From Streptacidiphilus sp. ASG 303 (GTDB lineage: Bacteria; Actinomycetota; Actinomycetes; Streptomycetales; Streptomycetaceae): a DNA stretch of 64,000 bases. The notes beneath the pieces are model-generated. The model did no database searches. It was given only the letters and a program-made list of their open reading frames with translations, and was not told the DNA's origin. A program made the position numbers and the translations under genes. Shown here one piece after another: positions 1 to 8,579 of the stretch (its first letter is position 1; each line of letters begins with the position of its first letter). The stretch is from positions 238,142-302,141 of the forward strand of contig NZ_JAJLRA010000001.1 in the NCBI RefSeq assembly GCF_020991365.1, given 5' to 3'.

Positions 1-1061
1 TGGTGCTGGACTCCCCCGCCAAGACCCGGCCGGAGCTGACGGCCGCGCTGGCGGCGGGCGTCGCCGTCAACATCGACAACTTCCAGGAGCTGGAGCGGGT
101 CGACGCGGTGATGGCCGGTCCCGGCAGCCGCTCCCGGATCGGGCTGCGGATCAACCCGCAGGTCGGCCTGGGCTCGATCGCGGCGATGTCGACGGCGGGC
201 AGCGAGTCGAAGTTCGGCTTCGCGCTGGACGACCCGGGCAACCGCGAGCGGATCGTCCGGGCGTTCCTGGAGCGGCCCTGGCTGCGCTGGCTGCACGTCC
301 ACGTCGGCTCGCAGGGCTGCCCGCCGGAGCTGGCCGCCGCCGGGGTGGCCGCCGTCGTCGGCCTGGCCGAGGAGGTCGACCGGCGGTGCGGGGCCGACCG
401 GGTCGAGGGCATCGACATCGGCGGCGGCCTGCCGGTGGACTTCACGGGCGACCGCGACGACCCGACCTTCGCCGACCAGGTGGCGGCGCTGCGCGCCGGC
501 GCCCCCGGGCTCTTCGGCGGCCGGTACCGGGTGGTCACCGAGCCGGGCCGCTCGCTGCTGGCCAAGAACGGCTTCATGGCCTCCCGCGTGGAGTACACGA
601 AGAGCGCGGGCGGCCGGGCCGTCGCCCTCACCCACGCGGGCGTGCAGGTCGCCGCCCGCACCGTCTTCCTGCCCGACTCCTGGCCGCTGCGGGTGCTGGC
701 GTACGACGCCGACGGCGTCCCGCTGAAGGGCGGCGGTGCCGGCGGTGGCGTCGGTGGCGGCGGCCGGGAGACGGTGGCGCAGGACGTCGCCGGCCCGTGC
801 TGCTTCGCGGGCGACCTGGTGGCCCGCGCCCGCGACCTGCCGCTGCTGGAACCCGGAGACCTGGTGGTGCTGCCCGACACCGGCGCCTACTACTTCTCCA
901 CCCCGTTCCACTACAACAGCCTGCCCTCTCCCGCCGTCCACGGCTTCGAGGTGGACGACGGCGGCGAGGTCCGCTTCACCCTGCTGCACCGTCAGGAGAC
1001 CGTCGCCGACGTGGTCGCCCGCACCCTCGGCGAGGACGGGCCCCGCAACGGGCCCTCCTGA
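1..1061 (+). CDS. PLP-dependent decarboxylase (Orn/DAP/Arg group), 5' truncated
   Basis: The open frame runs in from the window edge, so the true start and the N-terminal strand carrying the PLP lysine (a YAxK motif in this fold-type III family) lie upstream. The visible 352 residues hold HVGSQ at about 100-104, a GGGLPV loop at 140-145 and EPGRSL (phosphate binding) at 180-185. GPCCFAGD at 264-271 sits where DAP decarboxylases have CESGD, and GAYYFSTPFHYN is at 294-305. The altered CESGD and GAY motifs argue against a canonical LysA; it is more like the amino-acid decarboxylases of specialised or siderophore pathways. A Gly-rich insertion lies near 243-254. It is followed after 47 bases by a NagZ-type GH3 gene on the same strand. 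Substrate unknown. Confidence 0.8.
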   Translation, partial: VLDSPAKTRPELTAALAAGVAVNIDNFQELERVDAVMAGPGSRSRIGLRINPQVGLGSIAAMSTAGSESKFGFALDDPGNRERIVRAFLERPWLRWLHVHVGSQGCPPELAAAGVAAVVGLAEEVDRRCGADRVEGIDIGGGLPVDFTGDRDDPTFADQVAALRAGAPGLFGGRYRVVTEPGRSLLAKNGFMASRVEYTKSAGGRAVALTHAGVQVAARTVFLPDSWPLRVLAYDADGVPLKGGGAGGGVGGGGRETVAQDVAGPCCFAGDLVARARDLPLLEPGDLVVLPDTGAYYFSTPFHYNSLPSPAVHGFEVDDGGEVRFTLLHRQETVADVVARTLGEDGPRNGPS

Positions 1062-1108
1062 CGAACCGCCAGCCCCAGCCCGGCCACCCGACCACGCAAG
1101 GACCGCCC

Positions 1109-2731
1109 ATGCCCGACCGCGCCTCCGACCCCGGCCTGCTCCGGCTGGCCGACGCCGTCCTCCAGCCCGGCTTCACCGGCACCACCGCCCCGGACTGGGT
1201 GCGCCGCCGGATCGCCGGCGGCCTCGGCTCCGTCCTGCTCTTCGCCCGCAACACCACCGGCCCGGCGCAGACCGCCGCCCTCACCGCCCAGCTGCGGGCC
1301 GAGAACCCCGACGTGATCGTCGCGGTGGACGAGGAGGGCGGCGACGTCACCCGGCTGGAGGCGGCCACCGGCTCCTCCTACCCCGGCAACCTGGCGCTGG
1401 GCACGATCGACGACGAGGAGCTGACCCGGGCCGTCGCCCGCTCGGTCGGCCGCGACCTGGCCGCCGCCGGGATCACCCTCGACTACGCCCCTGACGCCGA
1501 CGTCAACAGCAACCCCCGCAACCCGGTCATCGGGGTGCGCTCCTTCGGCGGCGACACCGCCCTGGTCGCCCGGCACACCGCCGCCTGGGTGCGGGGGCTG
1601 CACGAGGGCGGCGCGGCGGCCTGCGCCAAGCACTTCCCCGGCCACGGCGACACCTCCGTCGACTCCCACCACGGCCTGCCCGTCGTCGACGCGGGGTGGG
1701 AGGAGCTGGCCGAGGTCGCGCTGCCGCCGTTCCGGGCCGCGGTCGACGCCGGGGCGCGGGCGGTGATGACCGCGCACCTGCTGCTGCCCGCCCTCGACCC
1801 GGACCACCCGGCGACGGCCAGCCGGCGCGTCCTCACCGGGCTGCTCCGCGAGGAGCTGGGCTTCGACGGGCTGGTGGTGACCGACGCCGTGGAGATGGCC
1901 GCGGTCGCCGACCGGTACGGGGTGTCCGGCGCCGCGGTCCGCGCCCTGGCCGCCGGGGCGGACCTCGTCTGCGTGGGCAACCGGGGCGGGGACCGGGTCA
2001 TGGAGGAGCTGCGGTCGGCGGTCGCCGCCGCCGTGGCGGAGGGCGTCCTCGCCGAGGAGCGGCTGGCCGAGGCCGCCGACCGGGTCGCCCGCTTCGCCGC
2101 CTGGTCCCGCAAGCTCCAGGCCGACGCGCTCGCGACCGCGGGTCCGGCGGACGGTACGGAGCCGGCGGACACGGCGGGCGGCACGGGCGGCACGGGCGGC
2201 ACGGGCGGGGCGGGGCGGTCGGACCGGGCGGTCGGCCTGGAGGCCGCCCGGCGGGCGCTGCGGGTGCGGACGGGCGGCGCCGCCGTGACCGCGCCGCCCG
2301 CCGGGGCGCCGCACGTCGCCGAGTTCAGTCCGGCGGCCACCGTGGCCGTCGACGCCTTCACCCGCTGGGGTGTCGCCGGGCGGCTCGCCGAGGTCCTGCC
2401 GGGCACCACCTCCCAGGTGCTCACGGCCGCGGACGCGGACCACGGCCCGGGCCTCGACACCGGCACCGGCACCGGCACCGGCGACCGGGTCGCGGCGGCC
2501 GCGGCCGGGCGGCCGCTGGTCCTCGTGGTCCGCGACGCCCACCGCCACGCCTGGATGCGGGACGCCCTGCTCGACCTGGTCGGACGCCGCCCCGACGCCG
2601 TCGTGGTGGAGATGGGCCTCCCCGGACTCCCCCCGTGCGGAGCGGTCCACGTGGCCACCCACGGCGCCGCCCGGGTCTGCGGCGAGGCGGCCGTCGAGGC
2701 CGTGCTCGCGCACCTGCGGGGACGCCCCTGA
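1109..2731 (+). CDS. Glycoside hydrolase family 3, NagZ-like beta-N-acetylglucosaminidase
   Basis: 540 residues from the ATG at 1109, chosen because AAGGA lies 6 bases upstream; the open frame extends further but without homology. The TIM barrel carries the NagZ signature KHFPGHGDTSVDSHHGLP, whose Asp-His pair is the general acid/base in this subfamily. It also has a VVTDAVEM segment with the nucleophile Asp. A second alpha/beta domain follows a low-complexity linker encoded by a 9-bp repeat near 2172-2210. No signal peptide is visible, so it should act in the cytosol, removing N-acetylglucosamine from imported muropeptide-type glycosides. The length matches two-domain Gram-positive NagZ rather than the roughly 340-residue enterobacterial form. 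A terminator-like hairpin follows at 2784-2814. Confidence 0.85.
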   Translation: MPDRASDPGLLRLADAVLQPGFTGTTAPDWVRRRIAGGLGSVLLFARNTTGPAQTAALTAQLRAENPDVIVAVDEEGGDVTRLEAATGSSYPGNLALGTIDDEELTRAVARSVGRDLAAAGITLDYAPDADVNSNPRNPVIGVRSFGGDTALVARHTAAWVRGLHEGGAAACAKHFPGHGDTSVDSHHGLPVVDAGWEELAEVALPPFRAAVDAGARAVMTAHLLLPALDPDHPATASRRVLTGLLREELGFDGLVVTDAVEMAAVADRYGVSGAAVRALAAGADLVCVGNRGGDRVMEELRSAVAAAVAEGVLAEERLAEAADRVARFAAWSRKLQADALATAGPADGTEPADTAGGTGGTGGTGGAGRSDRAVGLEAARRALRVRTGGAAVTAPPAGAPHVAEFSPAATVAVDAFTRWGVAGRLAEVLPGTTSQVLTAADADHGPGLDTGTGTGTGDRVAAAAAGRPLVLVVRDAHRHAWMRDALLDLVGRRPDAVVVEMGLPGLPPCGAVHVATHGAARVCGEAAVEAVLAHLRGRP

Positions 2732-2783
2732 CCGGCCGGCCCGACCGGCCAGGCCGCCCGGCTCCCCCGGGATCCGGAGGCCC

Positions 2784-2814
2784 CCTCCCCCGGCAAGGGC
2801 GTCGCCGGGGGAGG
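2784..2814 (+). terminator. Hairpin after the GH3 gene
   Basis: Perfect 11-bp stem (2784-2794 with 2804-2814) and a 9-base loop, 52 bases after the GH3 stop. No U-tract follows, as is usual for terminators in this type of genome. Confidence 0.5.
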
Positions 2815-3104
2815 TGCGCCGGTGGACCACCCGTCGGCGGACCACCCGCCGGCGGGCTCTCGTCCCGGCGGCGAGCCCGGCCTCGCGCAGCACCGCCGGG
2901 TGGCGCCCGGCCGGGCCGGGTGGGAGCCCGAACCGGCCGGGTGGCCGCCCGGCCGTGCCGGGCCGACGTGCGGTGCGCCCGGCACCGTCACCGGCGCGGG
3001 CGCCCCGGCGGGCGGCGGCAGGGCGGAACGGGCCCGGGACCGGTCCTGCGGGCCCAGCCGCAGCGGCGCCGCCCTCCGTCGTCCCCCGGACCCCCGGGAA
3101 AAAG

Positions 3105-3134
3105 TTGTACCCGTACCGTCGGCCTCGGCAGACT
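3105..3134 (+). promoter_or_regulatory. Candidate promoter of the MFS gene
   Basis: TTGTAC at 3105-3110 and CAGACT at 3129-3134 with an 18-base spacer. The start codon at 3142 is 7 bases after the hexamer, and no Shine-Dalgarno sequence precedes it, so a leaderless transcript is likely. Confidence 0.4.
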
Positions 3135-3141
3135 GCGGTGC

Positions 3142-4443
3142 ATGCTCCCACCGCTCCTGCGCCACCGGGACTTCCGCCGTTTCCTCACCGCGCAGTCGGT
3201 GTCCCTGGCCGGCACCTCGATGGCGCCGGTCGCGCTGGCGTTCGCGGTCCTCGACGCCTCGGGGCGGCCGCGCGACCTCGGCGTGGTCCTCACCGCCCAC
3301 ATGGTGCCGCTGCTCCTGTTCCTCCTGGTGGGCGGGGCTACGGCGGACCGCCTCCCGCGCCGGGCCGTGCTGGTGGCCGCGAACCTGGGCTCCGGGCTCA
3401 CCCAGGGCGCCACCGCCGCACTGCTGCTCACCGGCCGGTACGCCCTGGCGCCCGTGGCCGCCCTGGGCTTCCTCAACGGTATCCTCGCCGCGTTCACCAC
3501 CCCGGCGCTGCGCGGCATCGTGCCCGAACTCGTCCCCGGCGACCGGATCCGCCAGGCGAACGCGCTGCTGGAGTCGGTGCGCAACACCGCGAAGGTCCTG
3601 GGCCCGAGCCTGTCGGGCGTGCTGGCCGAGGCCGCCGGGGGCGGTCCGGCCCTCGCCTTCGACGCGCTGACCTACCTCGTCGCGGCGGGCTGCCTCACCT
3701 GCCTGTCCCCCCTCGCGGCCGTGCCCGCCCGCCCCCGCACCTCCGGCCTGGCGGCCGACATCCGCGACGGCTGGGCCGAGTACCGGCGCATCCGCTGGGT
3801 GTGGACGGTGTCGCTGGGCTTCTGCGCGGTCAACCTGGTGCAGGTCGGCACCTGGCAGGTCCTGGGTCCCGTGCTGACCCGGCAGGGCGGCGGCGAGGCG
3901 GCGTGGGGGTTCGTGCTCAGCGCGCGCGGTGCGGGCCTGCTGGCGGCGAGCGCGCTGGCGTACCGGCTGGTGGTCCGGCGGCTGCTGCGGCTGGGCCAGG
4001 CGGCGAGCGTGCTGGGCGCGCTGCCGCTCCTGGCGCTCGGCGCGCGGCTGGACGCCCCGTGGCTGGTCGCCGCCGCCCTCGCCGCCGGGCTGGGGTCGGG
4101 CATCGCGGCGGTCGGCTGGGACACCTCGCTGCAGGAGCACGTCCCGCCGCACGCGCTGTCCCGGGTGTCGTCCATCGACGACCTGCTGTCCTTCGCGGCG
4201 ATCCCCGTCGGGCAGCTGGCGGTGGGGCCGCTCGCTGACCGGTTCGGCGGGCCCGCCGTGGCGGTGGCGGCCGGGGCCGTGTACGCCGCCGCGGCGGCCG
4301 CGCCGCTGGCGTCGCGGACGGTGCGGCACCTGCCGCACGGACGGCCGGCTCCCGCCGCGGAGTCCCCCGCCGCGGAGGCCCCGGCGCCGGGCACTCCGGC
4401 GGGGACGGCGTCCGCGGGGGCGTCCGGGACGGGACCGGGGTGA
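3142..4443 (+). CDS. MFS transporter (EntS/MFS_3-like exporter)
   Basis: 433 residues from the ATG at 3142. The N-terminus (LLRHRDFRRFLTAQSVSLAG) is typical of the EntS-like MFS branch, and GGATADRLPRR between helices 2 and 3 is the MFS loop motif. Hydrophobic segments account for about 10-12 transmembrane helices. The C-terminal 30 residues are Ala/Pro/Gly-rich and probably disordered. A larger upstream open frame exists, but its translation has no membrane character and the promoter geometry supports 3142. The family exports siderophores and drugs; the substrate cannot be told from sequence. It stands alone between two intergenic regions. Confidence 0.8.
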   Translation: MLPPLLRHRDFRRFLTAQSVSLAGTSMAPVALAFAVLDASGRPRDLGVVLTAHMVPLLLFLLVGGATADRLPRRAVLVAANLGSGLTQGATAALLLTGRYALAPVAALGFLNGILAAFTTPALRGIVPELVPGDRIRQANALLESVRNTAKVLGPSLSGVLAEAAGGGPALAFDALTYLVAAGCLTCLSPLAAVPARPRTSGLAADIRDGWAEYRRIRWVWTVSLGFCAVNLVQVGTWQVLGPVLTRQGGGEAAWGFVLSARGAGLLAASALAYRLVVRRLLRLGQAASVLGALPLLALGARLDAPWLVAAALAAGLGSGIAAVGWDTSLQEHVPPHALSRVSSIDDLLSFAAIPVGQLAVGPLADRFGGPAVAVAAGAVYAAAAAAPLASRTVRHLPHGRPAPAAESPAAEAPAPGTPAGTASAGASGTGPG

Positions 4444-4463
4444 GACGGGCCCTGCGCCGTGCG

Positions 4464-4527
4464 GGCGTCAGGCCGTGGCGAGGGCGTGGAGCGCGGTGAC
4501 CGGTGCGCCGGTCGCGGGTGGTGGCGG
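4464..4527 (-). pseudogene. Remnant of a DUF1697 gene 3' end
   Basis: About 64 bases here match the 3' end of the intact DUF1697 gene at 5715-5778, with roughly six mismatches and one single-base indel. On the minus strand both end with VTALHALA followed by two residues and a stop. Upstream of the match the reading frame dissolves into a Pro/Gly-rich stretch without DUF1697 motifs. The SDR gene lies between this remnant and the intact copy. Confidence 0.6.
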
Positions 4528-4700
4528 TGGCGGTGGCGGTGGCGCAGGGACGGACGCGGACGTGGGCGGGGCCGGCCCGGCCGGTGCCGGGGAGGACCAG
4601 GCAGCGGGGGAGGACGGCGGCCCGGGGGGTGTCCGGCCTTCGCCGACGGGCACCGGCGGGGCCGCTGCCCCGGCGGTCGGGGGCGGCCCCGTCCGCCGGG

Positions 4701-4750
4701 GATGACCGGGGATGACCGGGGATGACCGGGGGTGACCGGGGGTGACCGGG
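4701..4750. repeat. Five tandem copies of a 10-bp unit
   Basis: The unit GRTGACCGGG occurs five times head to tail: three copies with A and two with G at the second position. A degenerate sixth copy follows. It lies in the region upstream of the SDR gene, with no obvious coding role. Confidence 0.9.
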
Positions 4751-4823
4751 GGTGCCGGATCCGACTTGGTGTCAGCTGCGCTACAGGGGAGGCGTTCCGG
4801 GCCGCGCCGGTAAGGTGCGGGCC

Positions 4824-5672
4824 GTGGCGGAGAGAATCGCGTGGGTGACCGGGGCGAGCAGGGGCGTCGGGCGGGGGATCGCCCTGGCGCTGGGCGGGGC
4901 CGGTTGGACGGTGTGGGTCAGTGCGCGCTCGACCCGGGTTGCCGGGTCGACCTCGCACCTCCCGGGCAGCGTGGAGGAGACGGCCGAGGCCGTCACGGCC
5001 GCCGGCGGCCGCGGCATCGGTGTGGTCTGCGACCACCGCGACGACGAACAGGTCCGGGCTGCCGTCCGGAGGATCGACGCCGAATCCGGTGCGCTGCACC
5101 TGCTGGTGAACAACGCCTGGGCCGGCTACGAGCGGCTCAACGCCGGCGCCTGGGCCGAGTGGAACGCCCCCTTCTGGGACCAGCCGCTGGAGCTGTGGGA
5201 CGCGATGATCGGGTCCGGTGTCCGCACCCACTACGTCAGCAGCGCGCTGTGCGCACCCCTGCTGCGGCGGACCGCGGGCAGTGCGGTCGTCACGGTGTCC
5301 ATGGACGTCGGAGCCGCACAGACGGACGCGGACGCGAACGCGAACACGGACACGGACACGGACATGGACACGGGCGCCCACGGTGTGGCCTACAGCGTCG
5401 CCAAGGCCGCCGACGACCGCCTGGCCGCCGCGATGGCCCGGCAGTTCGCCGCGGACGGGGTGGCGTCCGTGGCGCTGTACCCGGGCCTGGTCCGCACGGA
5501 GGGCGTCATGCAGTTCGCGGACCACCTCGACCTGGACGACTCCCAGTCCCCCCGGGGTGTGGGGCGTGTCGTGGCCGCACTCGCCGACGACGCGGAACTC
5601 ATGTCGATGACCGGCCGGAGCCTTCACGTCGCCGAACTGGCCCGCCGCTACCAGGTGGACGTCTCCACCTGA
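4824..5672 (+). CDS. SDR-family NAD(P)-dependent oxidoreductase
   Basis: 282 residues from the GTG at 4824. This start places the Rossmann motif (VTGASRGVGRGIA) about 8 residues from the N-terminus, as usual. A TAAGGT hexamer at 4811-4816 ends 7 bases before it, suggesting a leaderless mRNA. LVNNAW follows the usual NNAG position. The catalytic region has a Ser segment (VVTVSMD) and YSVAK in place of YxxxK. An inserted Asp/Thr-rich run of about 18 residues, encoded by a 6-bp repeat (5321-5373), sits between the Ser and Tyr motifs; this is unusual because that loop is near the active site. It resembles DHRS1-type SDRs. Substrate unknown. Confidence 0.85.
   Translation: MAERIAWVTGASRGVGRGIALALGGAGWTVWVSARSTRVAGSTSHLPGSVEETAEAVTAAGGRGIGVVCDHRDDEQVRAAVRRIDAESGALHLLVNNAWAGYERLNAGAWAEWNAPFWDQPLELWDAMIGSGVRTHYVSSALCAPLLRRTAGSAVVTVSMDVGAAQTDADANANTDTDTDMDTGAHGVAYSVAKAADDRLAAAMARQFAADGVASVALYPGLVRTEGVMQFADHLDLDDSQSPRGVGRVVAALADDAELMSMTGRSLHVAELARRYQVDVST
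5321..5373 (+). repeat. In-frame hexanucleotide repeat in the SDR gene
   Basis: Repeated GACGCG/GACACG-type hexamers encode alternating Asp-Ala, Asn and Asp-Thr residues within the SDR coding sequence. The repeat is a multiple of three, so length changes would keep the frame. Confidence 0.8.
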
Positions 5673-5718
5673 TCCGGCGAGGGACGGCGTGCCCGCGCCG
5701 TCGGCCGCGGCAAGGGCG

Positions 5719-6261
5719 TCAGGACGCGGCGAGGGCGTGGAGCGCGGTGACCGTGCGCCGGTTCCTGGTGGTGGCGGCGACGCCGAGGCGGCGTTCGACG
5801 AAGGCGTTGTTCAGCTTCGTCCGGCCGTACCCGTCCGGGCAGTGGAGGTGGACCTCCCGCCCCTGGAGGGAGAACCGGGCGGTCTCGCCGGGCGGCACCT
5901 CCAGGCGGGCCGCCCGGTCGGGGGCGGGCTCCTCGGCGAGGAAGGTGACGTGCAGCGCGGCGGGGTCCGGCTCCTCGCCGGCGAAGGGGTGGGAGGCGAG
6001 GATCCGGGCGAGGTCGCCGCCGGTGCGCAGCAGGACGGCGGTGTCCACCCCGAGCTCCGCGGCGATCCGCTCCTCGGCCTCCGCCGCGAGGGTCCGGGCG
6101 TCCCGGTCGGCGGCGGCGGTGAAGACCACGTTGCCGCTCTGCAGGTACGTCCGCACGTCCCCGTGCCCGAGGCCGGTGAACAGCTCGCGCAGGTCGGCCA
6201 TGCCGACCCTGGTGCGGCCCCCGACGTTGACGCCGCGCAGCAGCGCGATGTGCACCGGCAT
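5719..6261 (-). CDS. DUF1697 domain protein
   Basis: 180 residues, the usual size. The start ATG at 6261 follows an AGGAGGT-type ribosome site. The N-terminus (HIALLRGVNVGG, then MADLRELFTGLG) and the segment YLQSGNVVF are hallmarks of DUF1697, a conserved single-domain family of unknown function found across bacteria. The second half has the LNNAFVERRLGV segment common to the family. Its 3' end is duplicated as a remnant at 4464-4527. A TACGAT hexamer on the minus strand at 6372-6377 is a possible -10. No biochemical role is established, so none is proposed. Confidence 0.9.
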   Translation of the reverse strand: MPVHIALLRGVNVGGRTRVGMADLRELFTGLGHGDVRTYLQSGNVVFTAAADRDARTLAAEAEERIAAELGVDTAVLLRTGGDLARILASHPFAGEEPDPAALHVTFLAEEPAPDRAARLEVPPGETARFSLQGREVHLHCPDGYGRTKLNNAFVERRLGVAATTRNRRTVTALHALAAS

Positions 6262-6604
6262 GCCCGGCCACCTCCTCGGTCGTGTGTCCGCGACCGGCGC
6301 GGACCGCTCGTCGCACCGCCGGACGGCCCGGGCACCGGGGGGCGGTCGCGGGGGCGGGCGGCGTGCTGCGGATCGTACCCGGGGGCTGCGGGAGCGCGGC
6401 GCACGTCCGGTGTGCCGCCGCGGGACCGGCCCCGTCCCCCGCCGCCGTCCGGCGGCGTCCCCCGGTGGGGCGGACGCCGCGGGCCGGCCCCTGCGCGGCC
6501 CGGGCACCGGTCCGGAACGGGACCGGGCGGCGGAGGACCGGCCGCCCGGAGGACCCGGGGCGGTGCGCCGGCCGTGCCGGAACGGGCACGACGGACCCGG
6601 CCCG
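6262..6604. other. Intergenic region upstream of the DUF1697 gene
   Basis: 343 bases between two leftward genes. Apart from the DUF1697 ribosome site and a minus-strand TACGAT at 6372-6377, I see no gene or clear structure. Confidence 0.5.
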
Positions 6605-7186
6605 TCAGCCGCTGCCCGCGGACGGGCCCGTGGCCGGGGAGGCCCGGATGAAGGATGCGACGGCGTCCAGGCCCGGGCTGTAGCCGTTGCAGGTGTCCAC
6701 CGCGAGGGTGGGGACGTCCAGGGAGATCGGGACGAAGGACTCCAGGGAGTGCTCCCCTGCGGCGACGGCGTCGAGCAGGTCCCGATCGGCGTGTGCGGCC
6801 CGGTGCGCGCTCGTCCGGACGCGTCGGACGATGCGGTCGTGGGCGACGGAGGCGGGTGCCGTGCAGCGGATGACGCGGACGTGCGCGAGTCCGGCGAGCG
6901 GTTCCAGGTGGGGCCGCCACAGCCGGTCCTGGAAGGCGGCCTCGGCGACCACGGTCACCCGGGCCCGGAGGAGCACCTCCAGGACGTCGAAGAACGCTTC
7001 CAGCGTGGTGCGATTGAGGGGGTCGTCGCCTCCGCTCCGGTGTCCGGGGGTGGACAGGACCATGCCCTGCTTGATCTCGTCGCGGACGACCGCGGGGCAT
7101 CCGAGTTCGCGCGCGAGCGCGTGGGCGAGGGTGGTCTTGCCGGTGCCGGGCCCACCGCTCACCACGGCCAGGACGGGTGATGTCAC
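6605..7186 (-). CDS. P-loop ATPase / small-molecule kinase-like protein
   Basis: 193 residues from the GTG at 7186, preceded by GGAGGTG. This start puts the Walker A motif (GGPGTGKTT) at residues 11-19, as expected for the AAA_33/zeta-toxin-like kinase group. A later VVAEAAFQDRLW segment matches the substrate-side motif seen in predicted kinases, and RDEIKQGM resembles their switch region. Such proteins phosphorylate small molecules or nucleotides, but the substrate cannot be deduced. No antitoxin-like partner is adjacent, so a toxin role is not supported. Confidence 0.75.
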   Translation of the reverse strand: MTSPVLAVVSGGPGTGKTTLAHALARELGCPAVVRDEIKQGMVLSTPGHRSGGDDPLNRTTLEAFFDVLEVLLRARVTVVAEAAFQDRLWRPHLEPLAGLAHVRVIRCTAPASVAHDRIVRRVRTSAHRAAHADRDLLDAVAAGEHSLESFVPISLDVPTLAVDTCNGYSPGLDAVASFIRASPATGPSAGSG

Positions 7187-7448
7187 GGCGCACCTCCGGG
7201 GTCGCCGGCCGGCGGTGGAAGGGTGGGGCGTCGGGGTTCCGCGGTCGCCTCCTTCGGCCGGCGGGGCACGGCGACCCCGCTGTCCACGTCCGTCCACGAC
7301 GGGGCGCGGTGCACCGGGCAGTCCGGCGGCCCGCCGGGCCGTCTCCTCCCGTGCACCGTACCGCGGCCGGGCGGGCGCGGCCGGGCAGGCGGACGGCCCC
7401 CGTCCGCCGGCCGGTCGCGGGACCGGGCAGGCGGACGGGATGCCGGGT

Positions 7449-8579
7449 TCAGCTGTAGTGGTAGTAGCCGATCAGGCCGGAGTGGTTGGCGACCGGCTCG
7501 GACTTCACGAAGCTGCCCGTGGCGGGGGCGTCGATCATCGTGGGGACCCCGGAGGAGGTGCCGGTGTAGATGCCGACGTGCGCCGGGCTGGTGCGGCTGG
7601 TGCCGAAGAAGACGAGGTCGCCGGGGAGGGCGGCGGCCTGCGTGACCGCGTGGAAGCGGGGGTTGGCGATCTGGTCGTCGGTGACCTGCCCGATGTCGCC
7701 GACGCCGGCCTGCCAGTACGCCCAGCGGGTCAGCCCGGAGCAGTCCAGGCCGACGGTGTGGTCGGCGGGGCACGGCTGGATGACGCCGGTGTAGTCCTGG
7801 CAGGTGCCGATCGAGGGGCCGGTGGCCGCGTCGTCGTGGCCGCCGCCCCAGACGTACGGCAGGTAGGCGTTCAGGGCGGCCTGGGCGTACCCGACGACGG
7901 CGGCGTAGCGGCCGGCGCCCTGGTCGACGGGGGCGGGCGGCACCGGCTGCCCGTACAGGGCGGCCTTGGTGGCGGCGTCGACGTCGCCGGTGGCGGGCAG
8001 CCCGGCGGAGGACTGGTACGCCTTGACCGCGGCGAGGGTGGCGGGTCCGAAGTCGGCGTCGACGGTGAGGGACGCGCCGTGCTGGTTCAGGAGCCGCTGG
8101 AGCTCGGTGGTGCAGCCGTCGTGCTCGCCCTGCCGGACGACGACGGCGCAGTGCGGCGAGGTGAGCCGGACGGCGGTGAGCGGCGAGGCGTAGAGGGCGC
8201 TCTTGGTGGACGGTCCGACCTGGCCGTCGACGGTGAGGCCGACGGCGGACTGGAAGCTCTTGACGGCGGTGAGGGTGGTGGGGCCGAAGTCGCCGTCGAC
8301 GGCGATGCTGGAGCCGTGCGTGTCCAGCAGGTTCTGGAGCTCGGTGACGCAGCCGTCGTTCTCGCCCTGGACCATGACGGAGGGGCAGGAGGACGAGGTG
8401 AGGGGGACGGGGGCCGGTGCGGCCTGGGCGGTGGCGGCGGTGCCGGCGAGCAGGCAGCAGGCCGCCGCGGCGGCGGCGAGGAGGCGGCCGGAACGCAGGC
8501 GTCCGCGGGCGGGGGTGCGGGCGGTGCGGGGAGTGGTGCCGGGGGCGGTGGTGCGGCGGAGCGGGCGCATCGACGGCAT
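7449..8579 (-). CDS. Secreted NlpC/P60 peptidoglycan endopeptidase with two PG-binding repeats
   Basis: 376 residues from the ATG at 8579, chosen for GGAGGT 8 bases upstream and because the signal peptide then begins properly. A basic N-region, a hydrophobic run rich in Ala/Leu and an AQA-A cleavage site end near residue 53. Two peptidoglycan-binding_1 domains follow, each with a VDGDFGP or VDADFGP core. The C-terminal NlpC/P60 domain has the catalytic Cys in GLDCSGL (about 279) and His in PAHVGIY (about 335). The family cleaves gamma-D-Glu-DAP or related stem-peptide bonds. It is transcribed divergently from a GH25 muramidase that carries the same binding repeats, which suggests coordinated wall turnover. 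Confidence 0.9.
   Translation of the reverse strand: MPSMRPLRRTTAPGTTPRTARTPARGRLRSGRLLAAAAAACCLLAGTAATAQAAPAPVPLTSSSCPSVMVQGENDGCVTELQNLLDTHGSSIAVDGDFGPTTLTAVKSFQSAVGLTVDGQVGPSTKSALYASPLTAVRLTSPHCAVVVRQGEHDGCTTELQRLLNQHGASLTVDADFGPATLAAVKAYQSSAGLPATGDVDAATKAALYGQPVPPAPVDQGAGRYAAVVGYAQAALNAYLPYVWGGGHDDAATGPSIGTCQDYTGVIQPCPADHTVGLDCSGLTRWAYWQAGVGDIGQVTDDQIANPRFHAVTQAAALPGDLVFFGTSRTSPAHVGIYTGTSSGVPTMIDAPATGSFVKSEPVANHSGLIGYYHYS

Larger units (their letters stand above)
2732..3141. other. Intergenic region between GH3 and MFS genes
   Basis: 410 bases. It holds the hairpin at 2784-2814 and a possible leaderless promoter at its right end. Open frames crossing it are proline/arginine-rich by-products of GC content with no recognisable domain. 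I see nothing else. Confidence 0.5.

Noticed and set aside
4701-4750. CRISPR-like array
   Set aside because: Units are contiguous 10-mers without spacers and no cas genes are present.
6605-7186. Zeta-toxin of a toxin-antitoxin system
   Set aside because: The P-loop kinase fold is shared, but no small antitoxin gene is adjacent and the motifs are equally those of metabolic kinases.
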